This document shows positions 35,854-48,396 of a stretch of 64,000 nucleotides of DNA, piece after piece (position 1 is the stretch's first letter; every line of letters begins with the position of its first letter). A program made the translations under genes and the position numbers. The stretch comes from Climacteris rufus. Lineage: Eukaryota; Chordata; Aves; Passeriformes; Climacteridae. The stretch is from NCBI GenBank assembly GCA_013398175.1, contig VZRZ01006835.1, positions 62,001-126,000 on the forward strand. The letters are read 5' to 3'. The notes under the pieces were generated by a model. It saw only the letters and a list, made by a program, of their open reading frames with translations. It was not told where the DNA came from and made no database searches.

Positions 35854-35978
35854 GGGGTTGGAAGGGACCTTAAAGCCCATCCAATTCCACCCCCTGCCAT
35901 GGGCAGGGACGACTTCCACTATCCCAGGTGGCTCCAAGCGCCATCCAACCTGGCCTTGGACATTTCCAGATATTTGGG
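35853..35978 (-). mobile_element. CR1 3' end fragment abutting a local duplication
   Basis: GGGGTTGGAAGGGACCTTAA, 'CCCCCTGCCATGGGCAGGG', 'CCACTATCCCAGGTGGCTCC' and 'CATCCAACCTGGCCTTGGAC' are CR1 on the reverse strand. Its left edge falls directly at the end of repeat copy A (35725-35853), so the insertion or the duplication may have used this junction. Confidence 0.9.
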
Positions 35979-38900
35979 ATACCTCTGGGGAGTCAGGCAT
36001 GAGAGCAGGCTGATGCTTACAGGCATGTGCATACGGCAAATTAAAATAAATATGGGGAAAAGAGGTACATATTGATAATCCTCTTGTGAAGGAATTCTAT
36101 TTTTAGGGCCTAAGAATTGCTTTCCTACTTATCAGCTGTCCTGAATGCATATTAATTGGTGCCTGTGATAGAGAGACTGATTAGGAAATACTAAGAACAA
36201 TGGGGAAATGTCAAGTGCTCCTGTATCCTCGTGATGCTCCTGGATCCCTTCCCAGAAAGGACAGGATGTTTTCTTGCATGGGATTTTCAGGTTGGAAGAA
36301 TGACAATGTGGGAAGTGGTAGTGGTGAGTAGGAGGATGGAAGTAAACAGGTGATAACATCCAGTAAAAAAAAAAACCAATAAAATAAATCCTCTGAGGAA
36401 TGAAAGAAACATGAGGCTGGCAGGAATAGCAACAGGAACATCCCTGCCGGTGTGTGCATAGAAATATGTGCTAACCCTGAGTGCAGAGTGCCCTATGGCT
36501 CTAATCACACAGGAGGAAAAAATATCACCAATGCAATTATTTCCCTTCCCTTCCCTGCTCTCTTTGCTTCCCAGTTAGTGGTTTTATGGGAAGATGGAGC
36601 CCTGCAGCTCTAAACAGTATTGATTGTGTGAGGCTCTGTACAAAGATAAGCTGAAATCCACTGCTTGGCACTTTGACTCCCCTCTTTTGCCATGGACCCG
36701 ATTTTGACTGGTAGATAATTTGAGGAGATAGCATCCAACTTGAAATTTTGGGTAGAAATCAGCTGGTCAGAGGGGACAGCTAATGGGCATTTCTCACTTC
36801 TCTGCCACTATTAATCTGCTTTGAGAAGGCAGGGATGATGTGGGAGTGATGTCTCATGCCTGCTGCCCTTCTGGCATGGAGAGAAATTGGACTCATTTTT
36901 GGAACTCTGCTTGGACACACACCAGGAGATGTTGCTGAAACAAAGGCTTTGGGTCCACCGTGGGTCTGACTTTGATCTGGAGTAATTTTTTTGGCTTCAG
37001 ATGAATCCCTGAACCAACACACATAGTTTTCCACTTTGGAAAATGCTGTGAGGGCTTTTAGAGAAGGCTGTGCTGGGAACCATGTGCATCTGCCTGTGCA
37101 GGGGCAGGTCCCTGCTCCCTCAGCAAGGTGTCTCTGGGAGCACAAAATGACAAGGATGCTCATCAGAGTGGAGAAGAGGAACCACAGCACAGAGGCACTG
37201 GGGAGTTGGCCTGGGGTTTCACAGCTGGATTTTCTGATAGTTAGAATGTGGGCTCTGTGCCTCTGAGCATCAGCCCTGTCCCTTCATCAATTAGACCATA
37301 TTTATTTCTCCCTTAGCTTCTTGGAGGAACCTCTTTTGCCCATCTGTTTTGTCAATTTACTCTACTTTTTACTGGTTTTCATGCCTCGGTTTTGTGGCAG
37401 TGGTGTACAAGCAACTGTGACAGTAGTGACTGTGGCTTTCTAGGGGAAATATGCCATGCTGGAGGTCACTTGTTGGTAAACACAGCGTGGAGAAACAGCT
37501 GCTGAGGGGGAGAAAAAAAAATCATCTCATCTCCCATATGCAATTGGGTTTTCTCCATGGAGAATGGGACATTTCCGGCTTATTTTGCACTCCTGGCTAG
37601 AGAAATGACACTGATGGTACCAACTGGTGGGAAAATGGTGCTGAGGGCTTGGTGTGGACTGGCTGAGGGGCTGCTGATCCATCAGCCCCATCAGCAGTGT
37701 TAAACTGCACGCAGGGAGAGGTAATAAGCTGTGTGGAGTCTCTCAGCAATAGGCTGTCAGCTCGAATTCTGCCCAGGGAAGACAGTGATTTAATGAAAGT
37801 CATTACAATCTGCAGGATCTCTTGACCCCCGCGCTCTCCATCCATTCCGTGCCCTGGGTAGGATTTCCTCATTGTGCTCCCAGGGATTGTGCAGTGGCTG
37901 CTGGGCTGAGAGAGCTCTGGGAAAGGAGCATTGCCCACCCTCCCTCTGGGTGAGGGTTGGGGCTTTGCACCCAGATTTGCTCATTTCTGGCGTTTATCCC
38001 AGGATTGCAGCACATTCCTGACGTGAGGCACCACCTTTCCCTGCACAGCACTCAGTGAGTCCCCATGGCCCACCTGGACAGGGGGATGGATCCGAGGGGG
38101 AGTGGAACTCGCTCTGTCTGAGCTGAAAGGTGTGCTGAGATAACGCAGGTGCAGCAAAGCAGGCGGGAAGGAAAGCTGCGTTTATTCTCCATGACACGTC
38201 CCATCCTCCGCATGGCGTTGGAGGGAACAAACCATTCCACAGACAGCCCCGTGCAGGGACACGGCAGCCTGTGATAGATTGTCACTGCTGTCAATCATTC
38301 CTGACAGTCCCATTATACTCAGAAAGGATGTTTGCTCTGTGCCTGTTGTTTTATAATCCTCAGAGGCGGAATTTTATAGCCTAGCAGGGTTTTTTCCTCA
38401 GACATTTCCCTAAGCAGGATTTATTGCTCCTGAGACGCATGTGACATGAATCCATTGCACCTTCAAACTTTAATTCACCCCCCCAGCTTTGTCTGAATTA
38501 CTTTTTGATTTCTTTTACTTGAGTTTCTTTTTCTAATTGCTGTTGTGAGAGACTGGACTGGCGTGGAGCAGAAGGTGCACAACATCCAAGGGCTGAGTCC
38601 TGTGCATAGGCTCTAATCCAGCTGTTTCCAAAGGAATTTGTCTAATGAATAGAAAAGGTTCATCCAGGCACAAGCACCAGCCTTAGATGTAGTAGGGTAA
38701 TATTCTCTTTTATGTGAAGGAACACATGTAATTTTGCCTGCCCTCAAAAGCCAAGCTTTCAGGAATTTCAGTCCATTTAGTTCCTCCCATGAAGTGTTTA
38801 ATTGACTTCAAGTGGATTTGAAGTTCTCTGGGAGAAATACCATCTCTTCAGTTCCTTTCCCAGCAGTGCTTGGATTATCCTCAGGTGTTGTTCTGGAAGG

Positions 38901-39261
38901 AATGAAAAGACATCAAGGCCATCTTTGGGTTTGCATTGGACTTTTCAAATGAGATCGTGCCACGAATGATGACTCAAGATCAAGATCAGCTTTGTGGGGC
39001 ATCTGGCTTAGGTTTACTTGGATTTCAGTTGCTGTCTAGGTATGAGAGCATGAGCACATAGAGATATTCAACTGCTCCTCTGCTGGGACATTCACTTCTT
39101 TCTTAAGTAAAGACAGAAAATCAACCTGGTGGTACTTCTAACCTAAACTGTAAACAAAATTGTGTTCTTGTTGCCCAAAAAACATAAAGGAATGAACCCT
39201 TTCATTTCCATTTAGAAGTATTTTTTCTTTAAAATCTGGTGCTCTATCATTTTTTTGTGTT
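35979..39261. other. Non-coding stretch (inferred intron)
   Basis: It holds repeat copy B. The part at 38120-38330 has retained CpGs plus AGATAA and GATAGATTGTC words (GCTGCGTTTATTCTCC, CATGGCGTTGGAGGG) and may be regulatory. No exon was recognised. Confidence 0.5.
36630..36760 (+). repeat. Copy B of a locally duplicated ~130-bp segment
   Basis: GAGGCTCTGTACAAAGATAA, 'ACTCCCCTCTTTTGCCATGG', 'GATTTTGACTGGTAGATAAT' and 'CTTGAAATTTTGGGTAGAAA' pair with copy A about 900 bp upstream in the same direction. It could be a segmental duplication or two copies of an unrecognised old transposable element. Confidence 0.85.
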
Positions 39262-39299
39262 CTCTCTTTTTTTTTTTTTTTCCTTTTTTTTCCCCTTTA
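39262..39299 (+). repeat. T-rich pyrimidine tract
   Basis: CTCTC followed by T15, CC, T8 and CCCCTTTAC. It doubles as an unusually strong pyrimidine tract in front of the candidate microexon at 39315. Confidence 0.85.
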
Positions 39300-39314
39300 C
39301 TCTGAACCAAACAG

Positions 39315-39368
39315 CCCCAGCCTCATTGACTCGCGGGATGAATCTTTAGCAGGCATCTGCCAAGACAG
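39315..39368 (+). other. Candidate 54-nt cassette or poison microexon (speculative)
   Basis: A very long pyrimidine tract (about 39263-39299, mostly T) leads to CCAAACAG ending at 39314, and a CAG|GTCTGT donor follows at 39369. The 54 nt between are divisible by three. Read with one leading base and two trailing bases (symmetric phase 2) they give the open peptide PSLIDSRDESLAGICQD, and they hold two CpGs (TCGCGGG) in AT-rich surroundings. The upstream exon at 34330-34487 ends in phase 0, so direct splicing would read CCC CAG CCT CAT TGA, an immediate stop. It is therefore either a poison exon, an exon used with an unseen phase-2 neighbour, or chance. No product can be assigned. Confidence 0.2.
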
Positions 39369-41454
39369 GTCTGTAGATGAAGTTAATGTCAGTTTGGATA
39401 GAGGATTTTGCCCTGTTTTACTTTGGAAAATATCTGAGTATTTGAGTTGTCACCACCATAAGCCTTTTAAGCCTGACACTGATGCCCTGTAAATAAATCA
39501 TTTAAGTTGAGAGTCTTTCAGTTTTTGGAAAAGAGAAAAACCTTCTGGGCATGACTTATGTTTAGCCATTCAACGTCCCACCAGCTGCTGAGCTTGGGTT
39601 TTTTATATTACCCTCCTTTTATAACCCGACAAAATAATAATTTCTGACAAAATAGTAATTTCTTGAGCCCTTTTATTTTATAATCTTTTCTTCAGTGGTC
39701 CCTGCTGTCTTCTTGAGCAGGCTGTTACTGAGACAGCCGCGATAATTGCTGCAGACTGGTAGCAGAGCAGTGCTACTTCCCCAACTGACCTTTAAAAATA
39801 GTTCTTATTTTCTGCAGAGGTCTGTTGTACAAAACCAGCCATGTTGCTGCAATACTTTGTTTGCTGCTTAAACACTTCCCACCATCTGTTCTTCAGGCTT
39901 GCAGCACAGCTTCAGGAGCAGAGCCCCACGACCTTTATTTTCACGCGAGTGGGTCCTATTAGTATCAACAGGAAGAACAGGGAAGGGAGGATTTGCTCTG
40001 GGTTTCAATAAACTGAAATTATTGGAGTTCTGAAAGCGTCCTCACCACACCAATGTGTTTCAGAGGCTGCAGAAATGGATAGGATGCAAATTCTGTTATG
40101 GAATATTATCAGAAAGCAGCTGTAAAGTGGTGCTCACCTATCTTGGTGTTCATTTAGCTCAGCCTGCACATCCATGAGCTGGTTTGACTTGGGAAACAGT
40201 TTTGGTTCAAAGCAGGGTGTATTTAGAGGAAAGCCCAGAAAACAAACTTGCTGCTCTGCAGGTTGTATTTTTTTTAACATTAATCTTGCCATCCCATTTC
40301 CATAAGAAAGAATCTTCTTGGCTACTTTAAGCCAGCAGCACACCTTCTAATGGCCCTCTAGGTCTGAAAGAGAGCATGAAAGACTCTGACTTGTGTTGAA
40401 GGAGGGGAAGATAAAAGGCAGAACCTCTGAAGCTTCATCAAGGACCTCGTTGTGTCTAATGACATCATTAATGTGTTACATAGCCTGGCTTGTGGTGCCT
40501 GTCCCTGAACATGTACCTGACAACCTGCTGCCTCTTTCATGGCCTGGGCGGGGAGGGAAAATTGATTTGTGGGCTGCCTCTATTAATTCAATGTATTTGG
40601 GGGATGATGCGCTGTACAATGAGGGATCAGACCCCTAAGACAGGTGAGCTGCAATGTGCTGCTCCACCAGCCCAGCCCTGCACATCACTAGTGACCTACA
40701 GGTGGTGGGTCCCATCCCTCCTGGTCCTCATGCCTGATTCAAAACCTGTGAATTGTCTGAGCCAAGACTCAGGATAAGGAAGAGTACAAAATGATTGTAA
40801 AAATGGGAGCTGCAGCCTTGGAGAAAGATCAGCTCTTTTTTTCCCCATCGAGGTGCAGGATGAGTTTATGAAACTTGTCCCAGAAGCAATGTGTGCTTTT
40901 CCCACCCTCAGGAGGACAAACCTGAGCTGGAACCATGCAAAGGATGGATTCTGTTGCCTACCATGATTGTAAAGAATTATTTATGTCACTAAATAATGGT
41001 GCTGAAAATTACATTTGCTGTAAGACGGGCACTGATGTTAATTCTCTGGGTACAAGGTGGTTCAGCACGGTGACATCAGGTCGGTTCTGATTTCATTCTC
41101 ATTCTTTCCTATTTTGCTCTCTTTCAGAACTGGAAAAAAGCTTGTTATTCTGAATTAGGTTTGATACTGCTGTTGAAAGCTCAGAAATGCTTTCAATATT
41201 TGCAACCCTGCAAGAGTAGGAGACTAAAAAAACACAAAATAAATCAGATGTACAAAGAGGAGAGCATAACCTCACTTTTAGGTGCAAGAGCAAGGCTCTC
41301 AACAGGTTTGTTGCTTGTTTATAAGGAGTTGCTTATAAGTTAGTGTTGACTTTTATGTTTTTATGATGGTGTGGAGGTCAGCAGGAGAGGATGGCCATGC
41401 CAGTGGAGAGGTCAAGTGGCAACTCAGCACTGGGCCTCAGACAGAGAGAAATAA

Positions 41455-41461
<7 letters not shown>

Positions 41462-41486
<25 letters not shown>
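41462..41486 (+). repeat. (GT)12 dinucleotide microsatellite
   Basis: An uninterrupted GT run follows AAATAAATATATAT. Such alternating purine-pyrimidine runs can adopt Z-DNA and are usually polymorphic. Confidence 0.95.
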
Positions 41487-43434
41487 AGACAAGACTATAG
41501 CAGATGAGAACACCTGATAGACACCTTTCTGTAAATCAGAGGGGAACCAAGACTGATTAAAAGAGAAAATGCATAAAGAAGACGAGATCTCTGCAGTCAG
41601 ATCTCTGCTGACAGGGGACATTACAAAGGGAACTCATATCCAGGTAATTCCAAAATTCTGATTTCTCTGATTCCTTCACAAAAGGCCCTCACACCTCCGA
41701 GCAGGTGGTCCAGGACTGAGCAATTCATTTGCAGAGCCCTGTTGAACACCGAAGAAAAGGTGACAATTCTGTCTCACTTAAAACGCGATGTATATTCATG
41801 AGTGGGGGGTGTGTGTGTAAAAGCTCTGGAAGCTTTAATTGGAGTTCATGAGAGAGAAACGATAAGTATCTTCATAAATGTAGAAGAAGCAATTAGGGGA
41901 GACCAGAACGTATCTGCTATCGCAGCAGTTTATCAGCAATGCAGATTTTTAGTTAATAAGAGAAGAAAACCCCAATTGTGCAGCCAACAAATGAGACAGA
42001 AAATCCCAGTTAGCCTCACTCAGGGCTCAGGAAGCATGAGATGTGAAGACTCAGGAAAATGTGTTTTATTCCCTCAGTGTGCTTTCTTCTGCCTGGAGAG
42101 TCTCCTGCCCCATTTCTAGTCAACAAACAAGCTAAAGCACCCCACCTCAGCCCCAAAATGAGTTTTTTTTTCACCACGGTTCTGGACCAAGCCACTGGGA
42201 AGCCCGAGAGCTCCATTCTGAAGCAAATCCTTCTGAGTCAGCTGTGAACTTCCCCTCCAACCTGTGAGCTCAGGGGTCACCAGGCTGAGCCCAGCAGGAG
42301 GTGGGAGCCAGCCAAGCTTTACATTTGTATTTTTGTCTCAGAAAGACCAATAAATATTTAATGGCTCTGCGAGACACAGTGAGCGTTTGCGTTCTCTCCC
42401 CATATATCAACAGTTGCTTTAAGCACTTGCTTGATAAAAATTAAGCTGTTTCTCCAGATTCCTGTCTCGGATGCAGGATAGGGAGCTAATCTTGTAAGCA
42501 AAAGCTGTCTTGTTTGGGAAAACAAATTCAAATGGAAGAGCTGGTTTTTTAACAGGGAATGCTGGGCTGCTATTTCCACAAAATATTCCAAACAGCCTTG
42601 TGAGTTAACCGTGGCAACAGATCTTGTCCAGATGTGGTAATCCTTTATACTTTAACTCCTTCTAGGCTGTAGGCTTAGCTCCTTCCTAGGAAAGCATCCA
42701 TGTTAAATACATTCCATTCAAATTCATTTGCACAGGGCTTTGACAAACTGTAGATTTTCTCTGGACTCAAATTTTTCCCAGCAAGGAAATGGATTCACTG
42801 GTTGCAAGACCCTGTCACCACTTCAGATCTGCTCTTCCTTCAGGGAAAAGGTGTTTTTTATCTGTTGCACAAATTTAAGGATGTAATTTAATTCCCATCA
42901 ACCTCATTTATCTGTGAGTTGGGAATAATATTTGCCTACTTCACAGTGATGGTGTGAGACTCTTCATTCATTAATGTGTAAAAGCTTAGAGATCCTTAGG
43001 ATGAAAATTGCTTTAAAAGATGCTGTTAATAATAAATATCAAGTAATGCACCTTGGTACCTCTTAGCAATAATTGGTGCTATCAGTCCTGCCCAACTCTT
43101 CCATGAATTAAAAGGCTTTGAATGGGACTGGAACCACGAATGGGATTGGGACCAATTAACACGTAATCATATGTCAGTTTTTATACCCTTAGCAAGCCTG
43201 TCATGGGACTCTCGGGAAAATCTCCATGGATTTTAATGGTGCAGTGTCAGAATTCAGCCCCAGCCGTGTTTGTGGGATAATTGCTGGATAACCTGCGTCC
43301 TTCTGGCAACTTGGTTGCTTAGTGATTAAGCTAAAAGCAAAAGTATGCTGGTTTAATATTAACATAAATGGAATTAGCCACTCTTTCTGTGAGTTAAATG
43401 TTACAGGGAAATTCTCATTACAAGGAAACGATGG

Positions 43435-43453
43435 TTTTTTTTTTTTTTCTTTT
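43435..43453 (+). repeat. Poly(T) run (T14 C T4)
   Basis: Uninterrupted T14 followed by C and TTTT, then GATATATAAATTTAATTAAC. It has no associated repeat body. Confidence 0.85.
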
Positions 43454-46002
43454 GATATATAAATTTAATTAACTATTTTGTTGGTAGTTTTGACCTGCTC
43501 TCTGTATTTAACCTCCACTTCAGCATGTGGAGACTGGTTTTTATGGAAAATCCAATAATTTGCTGCTCAGTCACCCAACTCATACTTTTATTAGATTTAA
43601 GCATGCAGCGCTTACCCCCCTAAATGGGGAGACTCTGAGTAAACATCCCAAGTAAATAAAGAGCTCAGATAAAGAAATTGCCTGATCTTTCAAAGGTATC
43701 AACGTTATTTCTACAGAAGGGGAAAGCACTGAACCTTGGAATGACGCATGGGATGGAGCCGGGAGAAAGAACCATGTGAATTAACTCCGTGAGAAAACTG
43801 GTGGCCACTAAAGGGTGGATTTACAGCAAAGTGTTCCCCACTCAGGAGCAGCCTCTTCCTCATGGCTGGGAGAGAACCGAGTGCTGTGAACGTTGCTGGT
43901 GCCACATGGGGGAGATGTTGAAGAAGAGCTGGATCTCTCCACTCCGGCACAACCACTTCCCAGGGAAGAGCAGCCCGAGGGGTTTGGGAGCCCAACTCCT
44001 CTCAGTTTCCCCGCCACGTGATAAACATTTAAATATCCTGTGTAAGAGGGAATCTGTGCAAAATGATCCCTCTTGGCCTGAGGGTGCATCCAACATCTTC
44101 CAGTTGTCAAAGGTGCTTTTATAAGCAAGACCATGAAGTGATCAAGGAAGATAAAATAAGAAGTGATGCAGTCCAAGTGCTGATCCCATTCGTGCTGGTG
44201 CAGTCCCTTGTTTTAGCACCACTGCAGCTCTCGCCTTCCTGCCTGGGCAGCTGGATTTGGGAAGGGATGGTTTGGAGGAGCCAGGGGAGCCTGGCTGGCA
44301 TGTGGAGCACTTAGCAGGATTTCTTGCTGCTGTTTCCTAATATCCAAAAAAATAAGGATAAGCTTATACAAGTAGCATGTGATTTACTCAGGCCCACTGG
44401 CCATCTTCCTTGTTTCTTCTTAGAATAATACTTTTCACACTGTGAATTAGTGCTTAATGCTTATTTATGCATGAGAAATCTCCACAGAAATGGCTATAGG
44501 GAGAGTATCTGTACTGTGTGAAAGCAAAAAAGTAGGATTTTCTTTTTGAATTACCTTTCCAATATCCTTTTTTTTTCCTTCAGTGGTTTAAAAAGACATT
44601 TACTCTAGGACTCTGATATGTTTTATAATATTCTAGCATCCAGGTTAACTGGTAGAACCAGTACTTTTGTAAAGGGGGTGAGCTGTGAAGCCAGGGTAGG
44701 TAGCCTGAGGGAAGTCAAGAGATCTTCATTTTTCAGCTTAAAAAAGGAAAGAAAGAAAGCAAGAAAGAAAAAACTACAAATGCACAGCACATCCCCCAAA
44801 AGCTGGAGTGCTGCCCCCTTTGAACATGGGCTCCAGCTGACTCCAGGGGAGCTCTGGCTCCTCTTTCAAGCACAACCTTCCCTTTCTGCCCACAGACTGC
44901 CAGAGGCTGCGAGAATATAGCAACTTTTTTGCTCTCTGTCTTTCTGCATAGAGGAATCCAAAATCACTGCATGATGTGTGCCTCAATTAATATTCCCTGA
45001 TTGTTTCCATTTCCCTTCCAAATGATGTCAGTCTCCATTATTTTTGGCATAATGGTAGTGAGAGGAATGTCTGTTTTTCAGAAATATTTTATCTCTCATT
45101 TTTTGTGTTTGCAACAATCTCTAGTCATCTCAGGATTTTTATTTTTCTTTTTATCCACCCTCTTTTGACTTACATTGTGAAAGACCTACAGTAAAATAAT
45201 GAAAACTGTCTTAATCTATCACTACTCAGTTTGTACATTATTAATAATGAAGGCAGTGTAATTAGGCTGCAGAATACACAGTGAACACAACACTAAGATG
45301 TCCTTAACTAACATCTGTGGGTGCTGCTTGGCTTAGATTGGCACAAGCCACCAAGATTTTACATGAAAACAGTTATTTGTGTCTGGCATTGCTTTTACAG
45401 AGTACAGGGGCTTCATTTTGTACTGGCTGCCTGTTGAAAGACAGCGTGAAATCCATAGCAATGAATGCTCAGCTCTGTTTGAGTCGTATTTAAGGCTTTG
45501 CTGAAAACTTTTTTCCTCTTTTGCCCTCAGTGGCTGAGCTGATGGGGTGCCGTGGACAGAAGCTCAGGCCTAAGAGGTTCTTCTCCTCTTCTGCCCTTTG
45601 CTGTCCCCTTTCCCACATCAGACTCCTGTGATCCCCACCCTCACGCCCAAATATAAGAAGGCCAGGAAGCAACAAGGTGCTTTTCCACTCTTTCATCATC
45701 AGGAGCTGGTGGTTTGATCCTCTGCCCGTGCCGTCCTGAGGAGTGACCTGTGACACGTCGGATCTCTGGAGCCAGAAGCATCAAAGGTGTCTCTGTTCCC
45801 GAGGTGGTGGCAGGAGATCTCAGCCTCAATGCACATGGAGAGCTGCAAGGCCACCACTGCCACAGAGCTGGCCGTGTCCAACACAGATTTGTGGAATCAT
45901 CTAGACTGGAAAAAATCTTTCAGAGTGACATGTGTCATCCCTCCCTCTTCAACAGCTCCCAGCTGCTGGCAGGGCACTAAGAAGGCGTGCTTAGAAGAAG
46001 AG

Positions 46003-46068
46003 GAACATTTAGATCAGATATAAGGAAGAAATTCTTCCCTGTGAGAGTGGTGAGGCCCTGACACAGGG
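46003..46068 (+). mobile_element. CR1 internal fragment, left half of an opposed CR1 pair
   Basis: 'CATTTAGATCAGATATAAGG' followed by 'AAGAAATTCTTCCCTGTGAG' and 'TGGTGAGGCCCTGACACAGG' is sense CR1, cut off before the rest of its 3' end. It is joined directly to a CR1 in the other direction. A possible further CR1 remnant (GAATCATCTAGACTGGAAAA) lies at about 45893-45935. Confidence 0.85.
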
Positions 46069-46308
46069 GCTGGGGTGGGAAAGGACCTTAAAGACCATCA
46101 TATTCCAACCCTTCTGCCCTTCCACTATCCCAGGTTGCTCCAAGCCCCATCCAACCTGGCCTTGGACACTTCCAGGGATGGGGCAGCCACAGCTTCTCTG
46201 GGCAACCTGTGCCAGGGCCTCCCCACCCTCACAGGGAGGAATTTCTTCCTTACATGCAGTCATAACCTGTTCTCTATCAGTTTAAAGCCATTATCCCTTT
46301 TTCCTGTC
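46069..46308 (-). mobile_element. CR1 3' end, right half of an opposed CR1 pair
   Basis: GGTGGGAAAGGACCTTAAAG, 'TTCCACTATCCCAGGTTGCT', 'GGGATGGGGCAGCCACAGCT', 'CTCTGGGCAACCTGTGCCAG' and 'GTTTAAAGCCATTATCCC' give a nearly continuous antisense CR1 3' region of about 240 bp. The tail itself is lost at the junction with the sense fragment on its left. Confidence 0.93.
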
Positions 46309-48334
46309 AAACTGGGATGGATGGAGGTGCTCCTCCCCTGGCAACTTTCAAGCCCTTTCCCCCGGCTTGCCGAGCCTCTGGTGGCTCTTAGCGCAACCCC
46401 TCCTGTCAAAGCCTGAGTGATGATCCCCCCTGAACCTTCCTGCTGTGCTTACATTGTTTATATGATCAGTGATGACTCTGCACAAACAAGAAAATAAAGC
46501 AGCCCTACAGCTCTATGAACGCATCAGCTCCATGGAAAACACCGAGAAATGCAACGTTTGCAGAAGGAGGAAGGGGAATTGAGAGCACAAGGGGTTTTAT
46601 TGTGGCACATTTGAGAGCAGAGCCCACAATAGAGTGAATAAAGACCTTATAAAAATACTTGGCAGCAACTCCTCTAAATCTTTCAAGGTATGAGTTTCTT
46701 ATTTTAGTTGATTTACTGAGCTGACAAAGAGGCAATCATCGTTAATCAAAATAACTCACTCCTGCTCTGGGTATGAGACCTGAAGTTAGATGAAGGTCAT
46801 GGAAAAGAGATGATAAACTAGCCCAGGGTCTTTAGTGGTTGGAGTTTATTGGGGAGCCCATTCTAGAGGGGAAACAGATTTTGGCAAACGCTGATGGTTT
46901 TTTAAATGGATTTTTTATTTTTAAGAAGTAAGGATTGCATCTCTAGCAGATTCACAGATGTGATGCACTCAAGTATGCATGAAGGGATGATTTCCTGACG
47001 GCTTTTAGTAGCAAGAGGTGCTGTATTGGAAAGCACTTGGTATTCTCCTGCAGGCAGGGAGGGAAGTAAAGATTTGGATAAGATATGTAGGAGCTGAGAA
47101 GTGATAGGTGCCTGTGAGTGCCAAACCACATTTTCTGGGGAAGCTTCAGGAGACTGAGCCACTGACACCTCTGAGAAATGTCTCTTTTGGGCATAACTGA
47201 GGTTTCTGTCCATGCCTAAGCCCGTTTGTATTTAGGGAAATGTCTTTCCTTGTCCTTTCCTGGTGCAAAGTCTCCTTGCTCTGCTCCTCACCCTGCTCAG
47301 GCCACACCAGCCCGTGCAGGACTCACAGAGGAGGACGTTGGTGAACACCTTGTTCAGCAGTTTGCTGATGGCTGAGCCCCAAATAATGCAAAACTAAACA
47401 GGCAGAAGCCCAAGAATCCTTCAAAATTATGCTAATGACTCTTAACAAGTTCTGTGTTTTGCCTTGAAACTCACTTCTTTAGCTAAAATGTTCTCTGCAT
47501 TCTGTCTAGAATTAAGGGAAAATATCTAAATTCAACCAAAAGTGATTGCCCAAAGCAGTGAGGACTGCCAGTGCCTGCAGGCAATATCAATTAATGTTCT
47601 GGTGCCAGAATTATCAATAGCTCTCTTGCCAGTAGCTTTTAGTATCAAAAAACTAGGCTGAGAACTGTGTATTTCACTTGGACAGCATAATATGTGACCT
47701 TAGCACGATGAAGGGACACAAAATCCCCTAGAAATTTTGTTTAAAGCAAAATGTTTTGTGCTGGAGATTTATTTTTTATTCCCTGTTCTTCTTGCCCCCT
47801 GGACACATCTGATGAGTCTAAATGTTGCCATTTAAAAGCTTTCACGAGGTGTTTGAAATTCCTAAATTATATGCTTATACATTCTGTTTTGTTTGCATCA
47901 TCAGTAGCACAAACACTCCTGGGGACTGGAAACATTCACGGAAAGCCAATAAAAGATCAACTCCCAAATACAGGGGACCACTCCAATATTATGAAAGCTG
48001 GAAGTTATAATACAAATAGCATACACCTATGTCAGCTCATGAATTAAATTATTATTTCCAAGAGATCTCTTGTGGCAGCCTACTAAAATAATACATTACG
48101 TGCTCAGAGGCAGGGTTGGACTGATACAATGAAAAGAGGGATAATTAAAGGCTTTGCAAATCCCAAATGTGCCAACAGCTGCGGGTCAGCTCGGGAAGCA
48201 GCTCTGGGACCCACACATGTCCCTCCTGCAAGGATGGAAACCCATTACATGACACTTGTGGAGAATAAACCTGGAGGGGGAAGAGCTTCTCTGCCCTGGA
48301 TAAATATGTAGAAGAAATCCAGTGGGAATGATGC

Positions 48335-48353
48335 AAAAAAAAAAAAAAAAAAA
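48335..48353 (+). repeat. Poly(A) run, 19 bases, next to the assembly gap
   Basis: A19 followed by GAGGGGTAGC and then the run of N. A homopolymer at this point is a likely reason for the assembly break. Confidence 0.95.
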
Positions 48354-48363
48354 GAGGGGTAGC

Positions 48364-48396
48364 NNNNNNNNNNNNNNNNNNNNNNNNNNNNNNNNN
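48364..48396. other. Assembly gap (33 N)
   Basis: A run of 33 undetermined bases. The flanks, GGGGTAGC on the left and GTGGTAGCAGG on the right, resemble each other, so a collapsed short tandem repeat may lie in the gap. Frames shown across it are meaningless. Confidence 1.

Larger units (their letters stand above)
39369..46002. other. Non-coding stretch (inferred intron)
   Basis: No exon or transposon was recognised in 6.6 kb. It contains (GT)12, a T14 run, and enhancer-like parts at 41775-41960 (AAACGCGATGTATATTCATG, GAACGTATCTGCTATCGCAG) and 43010-43400 (CCAATTAACACGTAATCATA). Confidence 0.5.
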
